A stretch of 64,000 nt of DNA from contig NZ_AWGD01000024.1 of NCBI RefSeq assembly GCF_000495795.1, forward strand, positions 1 to 64,000. The letters are read 5' to 3'. Below are positions 8,968-19,242 of this stretch, one piece after another (the first letter of the stretch is position 1; each line of letters opens with the position of its first letter). Origin of the DNA: Asticcacaulis sp. AC460 (GTDB lineage: Bacteria; Pseudomonadota; Alphaproteobacteria; Caulobacterales; Caulobacteraceae). The notes beneath the pieces were generated by a model. The model was not told where the DNA came from and made no database searches. It worked only from the letters and a program-made list of their open reading frames with translations. Made by a program: the position numbers and the translations under genes.

Positions 8968-10224
8968 CTATGGTTTGGTCGGAGTCAGCAAGGGTGATTC
9001 CGCCTCAATCAGACCGTTCTCCCGGCTCACCAGGGTTGCGCACAACAGTTGACTGGTAACGTTCGTCGCCGTCCGCATCATGTCCAGGATCCGGTCGATC
9101 GCCGCCAGCAGCGCAATCCCTTCCAGCGGCAAACCGGCCGCCGACAAGGTCACCGTCAGCATCACCGTCGCCACGCCCGGCACCCCGGCCGTCGCCAAAG
9201 ATCCCAACACGCTGGCCAGGGCAATGATGACATAGTGTTGCTGTGTCAGGACGATCCCGAAATAGTTGGCGATGAAGATCGCCGAGATCGCCGGATAGAT
9301 CGCCCCGCAGGCATCCATCTTCATATTGGCGCCCAAGGGCAGGGCAAACCCGGCATAGCCCTTTTGAAGTTTCAGCTTGTCGATCGCCGCCTCCAGCGAC
9401 ACCGGCAGGGTCCCGATCGACGAGCACGTAAAGAAGGCCGTCTGCTGGGCCGTGAAGATGCTCTTGTAGAACCCGCTCACCCGTAGGCCGTGCACCTTCA
9501 GCAGAAGGGGATACACGACCAGCAAGAGAACGAAACAGCCGAGATAGACCAGGCCAATGTAAGGCAACAGTGGCCGCAGAGCGTCCAGACCATAGGAGGC
9601 CACCACGGACCCGATCAGGCCGAACACGCCGATCGGCGTCAGTTGGATAATCCAGCGAGTCAGGCGGAACATGACCTGAGAACCCTGTTCAACCAGTACA
9701 CCCAACTCTTTGGTTTTATTACCCAAAGCGCCGATTGCCGCACCTATCAGAACAGCAAAGAAGACGATACTCAGAACCTGGCCTTCAGCAAAGCTCTTGA
9801 AGATGTTCGACGGCACGATGCCGGTAATCACCTCCACCGCCGGCGGGATGACCTTGGGCGTGACCTGCGCCAAGGGTAAGCCGGTCAAACCGGAGCCCGG
9901 CTGGAAATACCAGCCGATGGCAAGGCCGATCGACACGGCGATCACCGACGTGACCATAAACCAGACGACGGTGTAGATGCCGAGCCGAACCGCCCTGCCC
10001 CCACCGGTCGCATCCTCGCCATGCGCCAGACGCGCCACCGACGCCGCGATGGTGAAGAAGACCAGGGGCGCGACCAACATCTTGATGGCCCGCACGAAGG
10101 TGTCACCGATCGGCTTCAACACCGGCAAGGCGGCCTCGCCCCAGGCCAAAGCGACGGCTACGCCTGCGGCGAAGGCCACCAAGGTCTTGAGCCACAAAGG
10201 AATTTTACCGAGCGCCTTAAGCAT
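8968..10224 (-). CDS. Dicarboxylate/amino acid:cation symporter (DAACS family)
   Basis: 418 aa inner-membrane secondary transporter of the GltP/DctA/TcyP fold, importing anionic amino acids or dicarboxylates with Na+ or H+. It has about eight hydrophobic helices and the re-entrant loop HP1 Ser motif TCSSIGTLP. The TM7 region reads ANMKMDACGAIYP where most relatives have NMDGTA. The HP2 region VPGVATVML and the TM8 ending DRILDMMRTATNVTSQ are conserved. Start ATG 10224 has a weak ribosome-binding site. It is divergent from aroC (122 bases between starts). The substrate cannot be assigned because of the altered TM7 motif. Confidence 0.88.
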   Translation of the reverse strand: MLKALGKIPLWLKTLVAFAAGVAVALAWGEAALPVLKPIGDTFVRAIKMLVAPLVFFTIAASVARLAHGEDATGGGRAVRLGIYTVVWFMVTSVIAVSIGLAIGWYFQPGSGLTGLPLAQVTPKVIPPAVEVITGIVPSNIFKSFAEGQVLSIVFFAVLIGAAIGALGNKTKELGVLVEQGSQVMFRLTRWIIQLTPIGVFGLIGSVVASYGLDALRPLLPYIGLVYLGCFVLLLVVYPLLLKVHGLRVSGFYKSIFTAQQTAFFTCSSIGTLPVSLEAAIDKLKLQKGYAGFALPLGANMKMDACGAIYPAISAIFIANYFGIVLTQQHYVIIALASVLGSLATAGVPGVATVMLTVTLSAAGLPLEGIALLAAIDRILDMMRTATNVTSQLLCATLVSRENGLIEAESPLLTPTKP

Positions 10225-10346
10225 GATGATTTCTCACGTAACCAGTCCGGCAGATATGGGGCTTATGGCCGCTTTAGACGAACTAAAAAAATTGCGGCCA
10301 GAAGTGAATGCCGCTAAAGCGATCTCGAGTTTCAGGTAGAAAATCC

Positions 10347-11450
10347 ATGTCGCACAATACCTTCGGTCATCTGTTTCGTGTCACCACCTGGGGCGAAAGC
10401 CACGGCCCGGCCCTGGGCTGCGTGATCGACGGCTGCCCGCCAGGTATCCCCTTGTCCGAAGACGACATCCAGTGGGCCATGGACCGGCGCAAGCCCGGGG
10501 GCTCGCGCTTCGTCACCCAGCGCCACGAAGCCGACGAAGCCAAGATCCTGTCCGGCGTCTTCGAAGGCGTCACCACCGGCACGCCGATTTCAATATTGAT
10601 CGAAAACACCGACCAGCGCTCCAAGGACTATGGCGACATCGCCCGCCAGTTTCGGCCCGGCCACGCCGACTACACCTATTTCGCCAAGTACGGCGTGCGC
10701 GATTATCGCGGTGGCGGACGGTCGTCAGCGCGTGAAACCGCCGCCCGGGTCGCCGCCGGCGCCGTGGCGCTGAAGGTCCTGCAGACCCTGGTGGGCGGTA
10801 TCGAAGTCCGCGGCGCCCTGGTGCAACTGGGTATCCACAAGGTCGACCGCGACAACTGGGACTGGGCGCAGACCGCCGAAAATCCGTTCTTCTCGCCCGA
10901 CGCCGCTTCCGTGCCGGCCTGGGAGGAATATCTCGATGGCATCCGCAAGGCTGGCTCCAGCATCGGCGCCGTGGTCGAAGTCGTGGCCGACGGCGTCCCC
11001 GCCGGCTGGGGGGCGCCGCTCTATGCCAAGCTCGACTCCGAACTGGCCGCAGCCCTGATGACCATCAATGCCGTCAAGGGCGTCGAGATCGGCGAAGGCT
11101 TTGAGGCTGCCATGCTGTCCGGCGAAGACAATGCCGACGAAATGCGCATGGTCGACGGCAAGCCGGTGTTCAAATCCAACCATGCCGGCGGCGTCCTGGG
11201 CGGCATTTCGACCGGCCAGCCTGTCGTGGCGCGCATGGCATTGAAGCCCACCTCCTCCATCCTGACCAAGCGCGAGAGCATTGATGTCACAGGCCAGGAA
11301 GTCGAACTGATGACCAAGGGCCGCCACGATCCCTGCGTCGGAATCCGCGCCGTGCCGGTGGCCGAGGCCATGGTGAGTTGCGTGCTGCTGGATGCCTTCC
11401 TGCGCCATCGCGGCCAGACCGGCGGCGGCGTTCACGAAGTCGGGAATTAA
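10347..11450 (+). CDS. aroC: Chorismate synthase
   Basis: 367 aa. Converts 5-enolpyruvylshikimate 3-phosphate to chorismate, the last shikimate step, using reduced FMN. The ATG at 10347 (MSHNTFG) is chosen over an upstream frame extension because it gives the universal N-terminus. Signature 1 is [18 protein letters not shown] (16 onward), signature 2 is [18 protein letters not shown], and the C-terminal [17 protein letters not shown] is conserved. No terminator is obvious after the stop, only 68 bases before the RTX array, so read-through is possible. Confidence 0.98.
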   Translation: MSHNTFGHLFRVTTWGESHGPALGCVIDGCPPGIPLSEDDIQWAMDRRKPGGSRFVTQRHEADEAKILSGVFEGVTTGTPISILIENTDQRSKDYGDIARQFRPGHADYTYFAKYGVRDYRGGGRSSARETAARVAAGAVALKVLQTLVGGIEVRGALVQLGIHKVDRDNWDWAQTAENPFFSPDAASVPAWEEYLDGIRKAGSSIGAVVEVVADGVPAGWGAPLYAKLDSELAAALMTINAVKGVEIGEGFEAAMLSGEDNADEMRMVDGKPVFKSNHAGGVLGGISTGQPVVARMALKPTSSILTKRESIDVTGQEVELMTKGRHDPCVGIRAVPVAEAMVSCVLLDAFLRHRGQTGGGVHEVGN

Positions 11451-11460
11451 CTATCAATAA

Positions 11461-11489
11461 TTGCCAGCAACGGATTACCTCTCCATACT
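11461..11489 (+). promoter_or_regulatory. Candidate promoter of the RTX array
   Basis: TTGCCA (11461-11466), a 17-base spacer and CATACT (11484-11489) form a moderate vegetative promoter directly upstream of the first RTX gene. It is the only such pattern in the 68-base gap after aroC. Assignment is by pattern only. Confidence 0.3.
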
Positions 11490-11518
11490 GCGTTTAAAAT
11501 GGGGATGGAGGGACAATC

Positions 11519-11548
11519 ATGCTGTACACGGGCATGCTGTACACGGGC
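11519..11548 (+). repeat. 15-bp tandem duplication covering the start codon
   Basis: ATGCTGTACACGGGC occurs twice in a row (11519-11533, 11534-11548), so this gene begins with MLYTG twice while paralogues have it once. The first ATG is better placed behind GGAGGG (11507-11512). Confidence 0.9.
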
Positions 11549-14014
11549 ACGCCGGGTGACGACACATTTGCCGGCACCAGCGACAACGATACGCTGAGCG
11601 GCGGTTCCGGCCACGACCGACTGGATGGGAATGACGGCGACGACCTGATTCGCGGCGATGGCGGCAATGACACGCTGTCGGGCGGGGCCGGCCGCGACAC
11701 GGTCAGCTATGCCAGCGCCGGTGGCTCGGTGATCGTCAGCCTGGCTATCGTCGCCGCCCAGAACACCTATGGCGGCGGCACCGACGTCCTGTCGGGCTTC
11801 GAAGACGTCATCGGTTCATCCTACAGCGACATCCTGTCGGGAGACGCCGGCGGCAACTGGCTGGATGGCGGCGCGGGCAAGGACACCCTGGTGGGCGGCT
11901 TGGGTGACGACAGTTATGTTGTCGACAACGCCGGTGATGTTGTTCAGGAGTCCGGCAATGGCGGCGTCGATGTCGTCTTCGCCGCGCTGAGCTGGGCGCT
12001 GGGGGCGAATATCGAATACCTGACCCTGACCGGCAGTGGCCATATCAACGCGACCGGGAACGGTCTGAACAACCTGCTGACCGGCAATGCCGGCAATAAC
12101 GTCCTCAATGGCGGCATAGGGCACGACCTGATGGCCGGCGGTTTGGGCGACGACACCTATTATGTCGACTCGACCGGCGATAACGTCGTCGAAGCGCATC
12201 ACGCCGGCAATGATATCATCTTCTCCAGTGTGAGCTATTCCCTGTTCGGACGGGCGGTGGAGAGTCTGACCCTGACCGGCACCGGGCAGCTCACGGCCAC
12301 CGGCAACTCACTCAGCAATACCCTGACCGGCAACACCGGCAATAACCTGCTGGACGGGGGCGGAGGCGCCGACACCCTGGCCGGCGGGTCCGGTAATGAC
12401 ACCTATTTTGTCAACACGATGGGCGACGTCGTCGTCGAAATCACCGGCGGCGGCAGTGACCTGGTCGTGGCCAGCGCCAGTTACGCCCTGACGGATATCG
12501 CCCGGGTGGAGGCGCTGACGCTGGGGGGAACCGGCCATATCGACGCGACCGGCAATGGTCAGGCCAACAGCCTGAACGGCAATGACGGCAACAACCGGAT
12601 AGACGGCGGCGGCGGCAAGGACACCATGACCGGTGGCCTGGGTGACGACACCTATGTGGTCAACAGCGTCGGCGACGTCGTGATCGAAGGTGTCGGCGGC
12701 GGTTACGACAGCATCATCCTGCAAAGCCTTGACAGCAACGTCTACAGCCTGGCCGAGACTAGCAAAGTCGAAGCGGTCACGATTATCGGACGCGGCTGGA
12801 TCAATCTGGGCGGCAACAGCCTCGACAATACGCTGACCGGCAACACGCAGCAAAATAAGCTGTGGGGTATGGACGGCAATGACAGCCTGGTCGGGTTGGG
12901 CGGCGACGACACGCTTATCGGCTATGCCGGCAACGACACAATGCTGGGTGGGGACGGCAATGATCACTATCATCTCGACTCGGCAGGCGATGTGGCCGTC
13001 GAACTGGCCGGCGAAGGCTGGGATACGATTTATGTCAATTTCGACTTCAGCCTGGTCGGTACGAACATAGAGAATGTCGGCGCTTCGACTTCCTATGGTG
13101 ATTATAACCTGACCGGCAATGAGGTGAGCAATATTCTGACCGGCAATTACGGCCACAATCTGCTGGATGGCGGCGCCGGCGCCGACCATATGCGCGGTCT
13201 GGACGGCAACGACACCTATATTGTCGACCATGCCAACGAGGATTGTGATGAAACCGAGTCCAGCGGTATCGACCTGGTCATAAGCTCGGTCGATTTCGAC
13301 CTGGGCTATGGTTATGATAACCCTCTTGATAACCTCACCCTGACGGGGAGCGCCGTTAAGGCCACCGGCAACGACCTCTACAATGTGCTGACCGGTACAT
13401 CCGGCAACAACCTGCTGACGGGCGTCGGAGGCAACGACAGTCTGATCGGTGGCGAGGGCAATGATACCTACGTCATTTCCGGCCACGACGTTGTCGTCGA
13501 GATGGACAACGGCGGTACGGATGAAATACGCGCCGAGATGAGCTACGTCCTGACGGATGCGACCATCGAAAACCTGAGCCTGCTGGACCGCGCTGCCGCC
13601 CTGGACGCCACCGGCAACACCAATAACAATGTCCTGACCGGGAACAGCTACGCTAATCAATTGCGTGGCGGCCAGGGGCTGGACACCCTGATCGGCGGTG
13701 GCGGCAATGACAGCCTGGTGGGTGGTGCCGGCGACGACTGGCTGGTTGGCGGTGACGGCCATGACACCCTCTATGGCGGCCAGGACTCCGATTGGTACCT
13801 TTTTGCCGTCAACAGCGGCGAGGACGTCATCGATAGCGTCGAGGGACACACCTTCCACGACCGTATAGATATCAGCGCCTATACCGGCGGAGTCGCCAAT
13901 GAAGGCATGCTGACGCAGGTCGGGGATAACACAATCATCGATCTGGGTGGCGGCAACAGTATCACCGTCACCGGTACCAGCGTTGAGAACACCCTGCTCT
14001 GCATGGTGTGGTAG
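11519..14014 (+). CDS. RTX-repeat calcium-binding protein 1 of 6
   Basis: 831 aa, no Sec signal, almost wholly repeats. After MLYTG come nonapeptides GGxGxDxLx (GGSGHDRLD, GGNDTLSGG) that form Ca-binding parallel beta-rolls. Then follow seven modules of about 80 residues, each with DTYxVDxxGDxVxE, a SYxL strand, VExLxLTG, NATGNxLxNxLTGN and a short RTX run. The C-terminal 60 residues (DRIDISAYTGGVAN... ending LLCMVW) match the other five members and are the likely type I secretion signal. GGAGGG precedes ATG 11519 by six bases. It lacks the roughly 190-aa N-terminal block of members 2-4. Role unknown; an extracellular matrix, adhesion or surface-layer function is inference. No catalytic domain is seen. 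Confidence 0.9.
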   Translation: MLYTGMLYTGTPGDDTFAGTSDNDTLSGGSGHDRLDGNDGDDLIRGDGGNDTLSGGAGRDTVSYASAGGSVIVSLAIVAAQNTYGGGTDVLSGFEDVIGSSYSDILSGDAGGNWLDGGAGKDTLVGGLGDDSYVVDNAGDVVQESGNGGVDVVFAALSWALGANIEYLTLTGSGHINATGNGLNNLLTGNAGNNVLNGGIGHDLMAGGLGDDTYYVDSTGDNVVEAHHAGNDIIFSSVSYSLFGRAVESLTLTGTGQLTATGNSLSNTLTGNTGNNLLDGGGGADTLAGGSGNDTYFVNTMGDVVVEITGGGSDLVVASASYALTDIARVEALTLGGTGHIDATGNGQANSLNGNDGNNRIDGGGGKDTMTGGLGDDTYVVNSVGDVVIEGVGGGYDSIILQSLDSNVYSLAETSKVEAVTIIGRGWINLGGNSLDNTLTGNTQQNKLWGMDGNDSLVGLGGDDTLIGYAGNDTMLGGDGNDHYHLDSAGDVAVELAGEGWDTIYVNFDFSLVGTNIENVGASTSYGDYNLTGNEVSNILTGNYGHNLLDGGAGADHMRGLDGNDTYIVDHANEDCDETESSGIDLVISSVDFDLGYGYDNPLDNLTLTGSAVKATGNDLYNVLTGTSGNNLLTGVGGNDSLIGGEGNDTYVISGHDVVVEMDNGGTDEIRAEMSYVLTDATIENLSLLDRAAALDATGNTNNNVLTGNSYANQLRGGQGLDTLIGGGGNDSLVGGAGDDWLVGGDGHDTLYGGQDSDWYLFAVNSGEDVIDSVEGHTFHDRIDISAYTGGVANEGMLTQVGDNTIIDLGGGNSITVTGTSVENTLLCMVW

Positions 14015-14081
14015 TTTTTTGCCACGGGCGTAAATCTCATCATAGTACCGCGCCGCACGGCGCCAACGAGGAAATAGTCAC

Positions 14082-17000
14082 ATGCTGTACACGGGGACAC
14101 CGGGTAACGATACGTTTGCGGGCACCAGCGATAACGATACGCTGAACGGCAATGGCGGCCAGGACAGCCTGCTGGGCGGGTTCGGCGATGATGTCGTCAC
14201 CGGCGACGATGGCGACGATCATCTGCTGGGCGGCTGGGGCAGCGATACCTTAAGCGGTGGCGGCGGTTACGACGTCCTGGACGGTGAATTCGGCAACGAC
14301 GTCCTGAGCGACAGTGACGGCGGCAGCCTTCAGAACGGCGGGACCGGTTTCGACACTCTTACCGGAGGCACCGGCGCCGATGTCCTCAATGGCGGCGATC
14401 ATGGCGACCGGCTGGACGGCGGCGGCGGTTCGGATATCCTAACGGACGGGGCGGCCGGCAATACCGATCAGGACACCCTTCTGGGCGGGAGCGGCGACGA
14501 CATCCTGCTGAGCTACGGCGGGGCCGATCGCGTCGATGGCGGCGCCGGACTGGATGCTGTGGTGCTGAACCTGTCGGCGTCATCCCAGGCGGTGTCGCTG
14601 GACATGGCCCTGGCGGCGACAGCCCTGGGCATCACGCTGGATAACGGCACGGTCCTGGCCAATATCGAACTGGGCGAAATCACCGGCGGGTCCGGCAACG
14701 ACACGCTGACCGGCGCGGCGCAGGCCGACTTCTTCGTCGGCAGCGCGGGCAATGATGTACTGTCGGGCCGGGCCGGCAATGATGTGCTGGACGGCGGCGA
14801 TGGCGAGGACTGGCTGGCCGGTGGTGCGGGCAATGACACCCTGATCGGCGGCGCCGGCGAAGATACTGCCGATTATTCCAGCGCCGGTGGCGCGGTTCAG
14901 TTGGACCTGACCGTCACCACCGCCCAGAACACCAATGCGGCCGGAATCGACCAGGTCACCGGGATCGAACACCTGATCGGTTCCGCCTATACCGACCTGT
15001 TTGTCGGTAATGCGGCCAATAACCGTATCGATGGCGGCGCCGGCGCCGACACCCTGGCCGGCGGTGCCGGTGACGACACCTACTGGGTGGAGGCTGCGGG
15101 TGACAGGGTCATCGAAAAATCGGGCGAAGGGGTCGACCTGGTCTATGCCGCAATCAGCTATTCCCTGACCGGAAACTTCGTCGAGTTCCTCACCCTGACC
15201 GGATCGGCGGACATCAACGCCACCGGCAACGGCATGAACAACTTTCTGACCGGCAATGAAGGTAACAATGTGCTGGACGGCGCCACGGGCAATGACCTGA
15301 TGGCCGGAGGCCTGGGTAACGACACCTATTATGTTCAGACGGCCGGCGACATCGTCGTCGAGAACCACTTCGCCGGCACCGACACCGTCTATTCCACCAT
15401 CAGCTACAGCCTTTTCGGCCGGGCGGTCGAAATCCTGACCCTGACCGGCACGGCGAATATCAACGCCACCGGCAATTCGCTGGCCAATGCCCTGACCGGC
15501 AATGCGGGCAACAACCTGCTGGATGGCGATGCCGGCAACGATACCCTGACCGGTGGCCTGGGCAACGACACCTATGTCATCAACAGCGTCGGCGACGTGA
15601 TCGTCGAAGCCGCGGGCGAAGGCATAGATACGGTGCGGACGTCGATCAACTATACCCTGGCGGCGGGCAGCGCCATCGAAGCCGTGGTGCTGACCGGAAG
15701 CCGCAACCTGAACGCCACCGGCAATGCCCAGGACAATGCCCTGACCGGCAATGCCTTCGACAATCGCCTGCTGGGCCGGGACGGCAATGACGCCCTGGCC
15801 GGCGGCGGCGGTCAGGACAGTCTGAACGGCGGTACCGGCCGCGACACCCTCTCCGGGCAGGACGGCAATGATACCCTGGCCGGGGATGCCGGAAACGACA
15901 CGCTGTCGGGCGGCAATGGCCATGACCGGCTGGACGGCAACCTGGGGGATGATACCCTGGCGGGCGGCACCGGCAATGACAGCTATAGCGTCGACTCCGC
16001 CGGCGACGTCGTCCAGGAACAGGGCGGCCAGGGGCTGGACCGGGTCACCAGCAGCCTTTCCTACGCGCTGGGCGCCAACCTCGAGGAGTTATATCTGGCG
16101 GCTGGTGCGGTCAGCGGCACCGGCAACGTGCTGAACAACTACATATCCGGCTGGGATGGCGACAATGTGCTGGATGGCGGGGCCGGCAGCGATACGCTGT
16201 CCGGCGGTCTCGGTAACGACACCTATCATATCGATTCCAGCGGCGACGTGATCATCGAAGGCCTCAATCAGGGCGTCGACACGGTCGTATCCAGCTTCAC
16301 CTATTCCGCTGCGGCTAACGGGATCGAGACCTTGATTCTGAGCGGAGCCGGCAACTATTCCCTCACCGGCAACGGGTTTAACAACACGCTGACCGGCAAT
16401 TCCGGCAACAATCTGCTGGACGGCGGCGCGGGCAGCGACACCATGGCCGGTGGCCTGGGCAACGACAGTTACCGGATCGACAATGCCGGCGATGTGGTCA
16501 TCGAAACGGCGGGTGGCGGCAACGATACGATATTGGTCGGGGCCTTCAACGGCAACACCTACGTGCTGGCTGAGGGTGAGATCGAATCCGTTACCATAAC
16601 CGTCGCAGGTCCGTACAACCTTACCGGCAACAGCACGGCCAACACCTTGACCGGCACCAATTCCACTAACTTCCTGAGCGGCGCAGGCGGCAATGACGTG
16701 CTGGATGGCCGCGGAGGCAAGGACACGCTGGACGGCGGTGGCGGCGACGACACCATGATCGGCGGCGCGGGTGACGACTGGTACTATCTCGATTCCGCAG
16801 GTGATGTGGTCGTCGAACTGGCCGGTGGCGGTATCGATTCGATTCTTGCCTATGGCAGTTACAGCCTGGCCGGTACGGAGGTCGAAAACCTGCACACCCG
16901 GGTCGGGGATATCAACGACACGGTCACCGGCAATGCCCTGAACAATCTGCTCAATACCCACGAAGGCAATGATTACCTGGACGGAGGCGTCGGCGCGGAC

Positions 17001-19205
17001 ACCATGTATGGCGGCAGTGGCGATGACACCTACATTGTCGACAATGTCAGCGATGTCACCTCCAACAACGGCGGCACGGATATCGTCTTCAGCTCGGTCA
17101 GCTATACCGCCGGACACCAGGTAGATCACCTTACCCTAACCGGAAACGCCGACATCAATGCTACCGGCAACATCTTCTTCAACATCCTGACCGGCAATTC
17201 CGGCAACAACCTGCTGGACGGGGGCGCGGGCCAGGATACGCTGATCGGCGGACTGGGGAACGACACCTATGTGGTGGATAGCCTGGCCGATGTGATAACC
17301 GAGGCCGCGGGCGAAGGCTTTGATGAAGTCCGGGCCAGGACGAGTTATGTCCTGGCCGGCGCCCTGGAAGCCCTGACGCTGCTGGAGACGAACAGCGCCC
17401 GCGACGCCACGGGCAATGCGGCCAACAATGTGCTGACCGGCAACAGCCTCTTCAATCTGCTTGACGGCCGCGAAGGCCAGGACACGATGCGCGGCGGCAC
17501 CGGGGACGACACCTATGTCGTGGACGATGCCGGCGACGTCATCGAAGAACAGGGCGGCTATGACTGGGTCACGACCGGCCTGTCCTACACCTTGGGCGCC
17601 AATCTTGAAGCCGTCACACTGACCGGCAGCGCCAATGTCAACGCGACGGGCAATGCCGCCGGCAACGTCCTGACCGGGAATGCCGGGATCAACGTCCTGA
17701 CCGGCGGGCTGGGGGACGATACATACTTTGTCCAGACGATCGGCGACACCGTGGTGGAAGCCGTGGGCCAGGGTATTGACCAGGTCAATACCCTGGTGGA
17801 TTTCAGTGCCGTTGGAACGCACATCGAGCGGCTGTACATGAGCGGAATCCGCGATGTGCGGGTCGTCGGCAACGAGCTCAACAACACAATCGGCGGCAAT
17901 GACGGCAATAACCTGCTGGACGGCGGCACCGGCGCAGATACCCTGGCCGGCGGCAACGGCAATGACACCTATGTCATCGACACTGCCGGCGACCAGGTTT
18001 TTGAATATGGCGCTTCCAGTGGTATCGACACGGTCGAGACCCCGTTCGACTATACCACGGGTACCAATATCGAAAATGTCGTCCTGACGGGTACGGCGAC
18101 GACGGCGACTGGTAGCAGTGCCGCCAACAGCCTGACCGGCAACGGCCTGGACAACACGCTCAACGGCCTGGTCGGTAATGACAGCCTGTATGGCGGTGGC
18201 GGCAATGATGCGTTGTTCGGCGGCGATGACTTCGACCGGCTGGACGGCGGCACCGGCGCGGACACCCTGACGGGCGGCACCAGCAACGACACCTATGTCA
18301 TCGACAGCCTCAGCGATGTGATCGTCGAACTGAGCGGAGCCGGTCCGTTCGATACGGTGGAATCCTACATCACCTACACCCTGCCCTCCGCCATCGAACG
18401 CCTGGTCCTGATCGGCAACGCCGATATCAACGGGTCTGGCGACAGCCGTGACAACTATATCGCCGGCAATGACGGCATCAACGTCCTGACCGGTTTTACC
18501 GGCAACGACACCTACCTGATCCAGAACGCCGGCGATACGGTGGTCGAACAGGGCGGCGGCGGCACCGACGAGATCCGCGTCACCTTCAGCTACTCCCTGG
18601 TCGGCGTGGCCAATATCGAGCGGCTGGCGCTGACCGGCACCGCCGATATCAATGCCACCGGGAATGCCGGCAACAACGTCCTGCGTGACAACAGCGGCAT
18701 AAACATCCTGACCGGAGGCCTGGGCGACGACGAGTATTATGTGAGCAATGCCGGCGACCAGATCGTCGAACTGGCCGGTGAAGGCTATGATTTCGTCCAG
18801 ACCGAAGTCAGCTATTCGATCGCCGGCACCGAGGTCGAATATCTCGGCCTGATCGGCGACGAAGACGATGATGTCGACGCCACCGGCAACCACCTGGACA
18901 ACATCATTTCCGGCAATGAAGGCAATAACCGTATCGACGGCGGTGGTGGCAACGACACGCTCTATGGCGCCGGTGGCCAGGACCGCTTCGTCTTCGGCCC
19001 TAACAGCGGCCAGGACCTGATTGAGGACTTCCGCGGCTTCTACGAGGGCGACCGGATCGATGTCAGCGCCTACAGCAACGGCGTTGTTCACAACGAATGG
19101 GTCAGCCAGAGCGGCAATGATGTGGTCATCAACCTCGGCGGCGGGAATACCATTACCGTGCAAACAGACACATTCAACGTCGTGCAGACCTACATCATCT
19201 GGTAG
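14082..19205 (+). CDS. RTX-repeat calcium-binding protein 2 of 6 (largest)
   Basis: 1707 aa; ATG 14082 has GAGGAAA (14068-14074) seven bases before it, and a small GC hairpin (14050-14063) lies just upstream of that. It begins MLYTGTPGNDTFAG. The N-terminal 290 residues hold an RTX run interrupted by two non-repeat beta segments (near AVVLNLSASSQAVSLDM and DYSSAGGAVQLDLTV). About 15 modules of the array type follow, several with extra RTX nonapeptides. The end is DRIDVSAYSNG... TYIIW. No signal peptide, protease or lipase domain and almost no Cys. The 67-base gap to member 1 and 37-base gap to member 3 suggest one transcript. Secretion by a type I system is inferred from family knowledge; no exporter is in the window. 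Confidence 0.9.
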   Translation: MLYTGTPGNDTFAGTSDNDTLNGNGGQDSLLGGFGDDVVTGDDGDDHLLGGWGSDTLSGGGGYDVLDGEFGNDVLSDSDGGSLQNGGTGFDTLTGGTGADVLNGGDHGDRLDGGGGSDILTDGAAGNTDQDTLLGGSGDDILLSYGGADRVDGGAGLDAVVLNLSASSQAVSLDMALAATALGITLDNGTVLANIELGEITGGSGNDTLTGAAQADFFVGSAGNDVLSGRAGNDVLDGGDGEDWLAGGAGNDTLIGGAGEDTADYSSAGGAVQLDLTVTTAQNTNAAGIDQVTGIEHLIGSAYTDLFVGNAANNRIDGGAGADTLAGGAGDDTYWVEAAGDRVIEKSGEGVDLVYAAISYSLTGNFVEFLTLTGSADINATGNGMNNFLTGNEGNNVLDGATGNDLMAGGLGNDTYYVQTAGDIVVENHFAGTDTVYSTISYSLFGRAVEILTLTGTANINATGNSLANALTGNAGNNLLDGDAGNDTLTGGLGNDTYVINSVGDVIVEAAGEGIDTVRTSINYTLAAGSAIEAVVLTGSRNLNATGNAQDNALTGNAFDNRLLGRDGNDALAGGGGQDSLNGGTGRDTLSGQDGNDTLAGDAGNDTLSGGNGHDRLDGNLGDDTLAGGTGNDSYSVDSAGDVVQEQGGQGLDRVTSSLSYALGANLEELYLAAGAVSGTGNVLNNYISGWDGDNVLDGGAGSDTLSGGLGNDTYHIDSSGDVIIEGLNQGVDTVVSSFTYSAAANGIETLILSGAGNYSLTGNGFNNTLTGNSGNNLLDGGAGSDTMAGGLGNDSYRIDNAGDVVIETAGGGNDTILVGAFNGNTYVLAEGEIESVTITVAGPYNLTGNSTANTLTGTNSTNFLSGAGGNDVLDGRGGKDTLDGGGGDDTMIGGAGDDWYYLDSAGDVVVELAGGGIDSILAYGSYSLAGTEVENLHTRVGDINDTVTGNALNNLLNTHEGNDYLDGGVGADTMYGGSGDDTYIVDNVSDVTSNNGGTDIVFSSVSYTAGHQVDHLTLTGNADINATGNIFFNILTGNSGNNLLDGGAGQDTLIGGLGNDTYVVDSLADVITEAAGEGFDEVRARTSYVLAGALEALTLLETNSARDATGNAANNVLTGNSLFNLLDGREGQDTMRGGTGDDTYVVDDAGDVIEEQGGYDWVTTGLSYTLGANLEAVTLTGSANVNATGNAAGNVLTGNAGINVLTGGLGDDTYFVQTIGDTVVEAVGQGIDQVNTLVDFSAVGTHIERLYMSGIRDVRVVGNELNNTIGGNDGNNLLDGGTGADTLAGGNGNDTYVIDTAGDQVFEYGASSGIDTVETPFDYTTGTNIENVVLTGTATTATGSSAANSLTGNGLDNTLNGLVGNDSLYGGGGNDALFGGDDFDRLDGGTGADTLTGGTSNDTYVIDSLSDVIVELSGAGPFDTVESYITYTLPSAIERLVLIGNADINGSGDSRDNYIAGNDGINVLTGFTGNDTYLIQNAGDTVVEQGGGGTDEIRVTFSYSLVGVANIERLALTGTADINATGNAGNNVLRDNSGINILTGGLGDDEYYVSNAGDQIVELAGEGYDFVQTEVSYSIAGTEVEYLGLIGDEDDDVDATGNHLDNIISGNEGNNRIDGGGGNDTLYGAGGQDRFVFGPNSGQDLIEDFRGFYEGDRIDVSAYSNGVVHNEWVSQSGNDVVINLGGGNTITVQTDTFNVVQTYIIW

Positions 19206-19242
19206 CAGAGACCGTCAGATCGCAAGGAAACAGGGAAGTAAC

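Noticed and set aside
12308-13858. 516-codon leftward frame inside RTX gene 1, and similar ones at 14580-15923, 16089-17129, 17136-19163, 20002-21657 and 24274-25896
   Set aside because: Mirror frames caused by the GGC/GAC/AAC codon bias of RTX repeats, which reads as Ala/Val-rich sequence on the other strand. They track the repeats exactly and have no start signals.
19021-19242. Upstream extension of RTX gene 3 into the end of RTX gene 2
   Set aside because: It lies in a different frame over the conserved C-terminal domain of gene 2; the shared MLYTGTPGND start at 19243 is clearly the real one.
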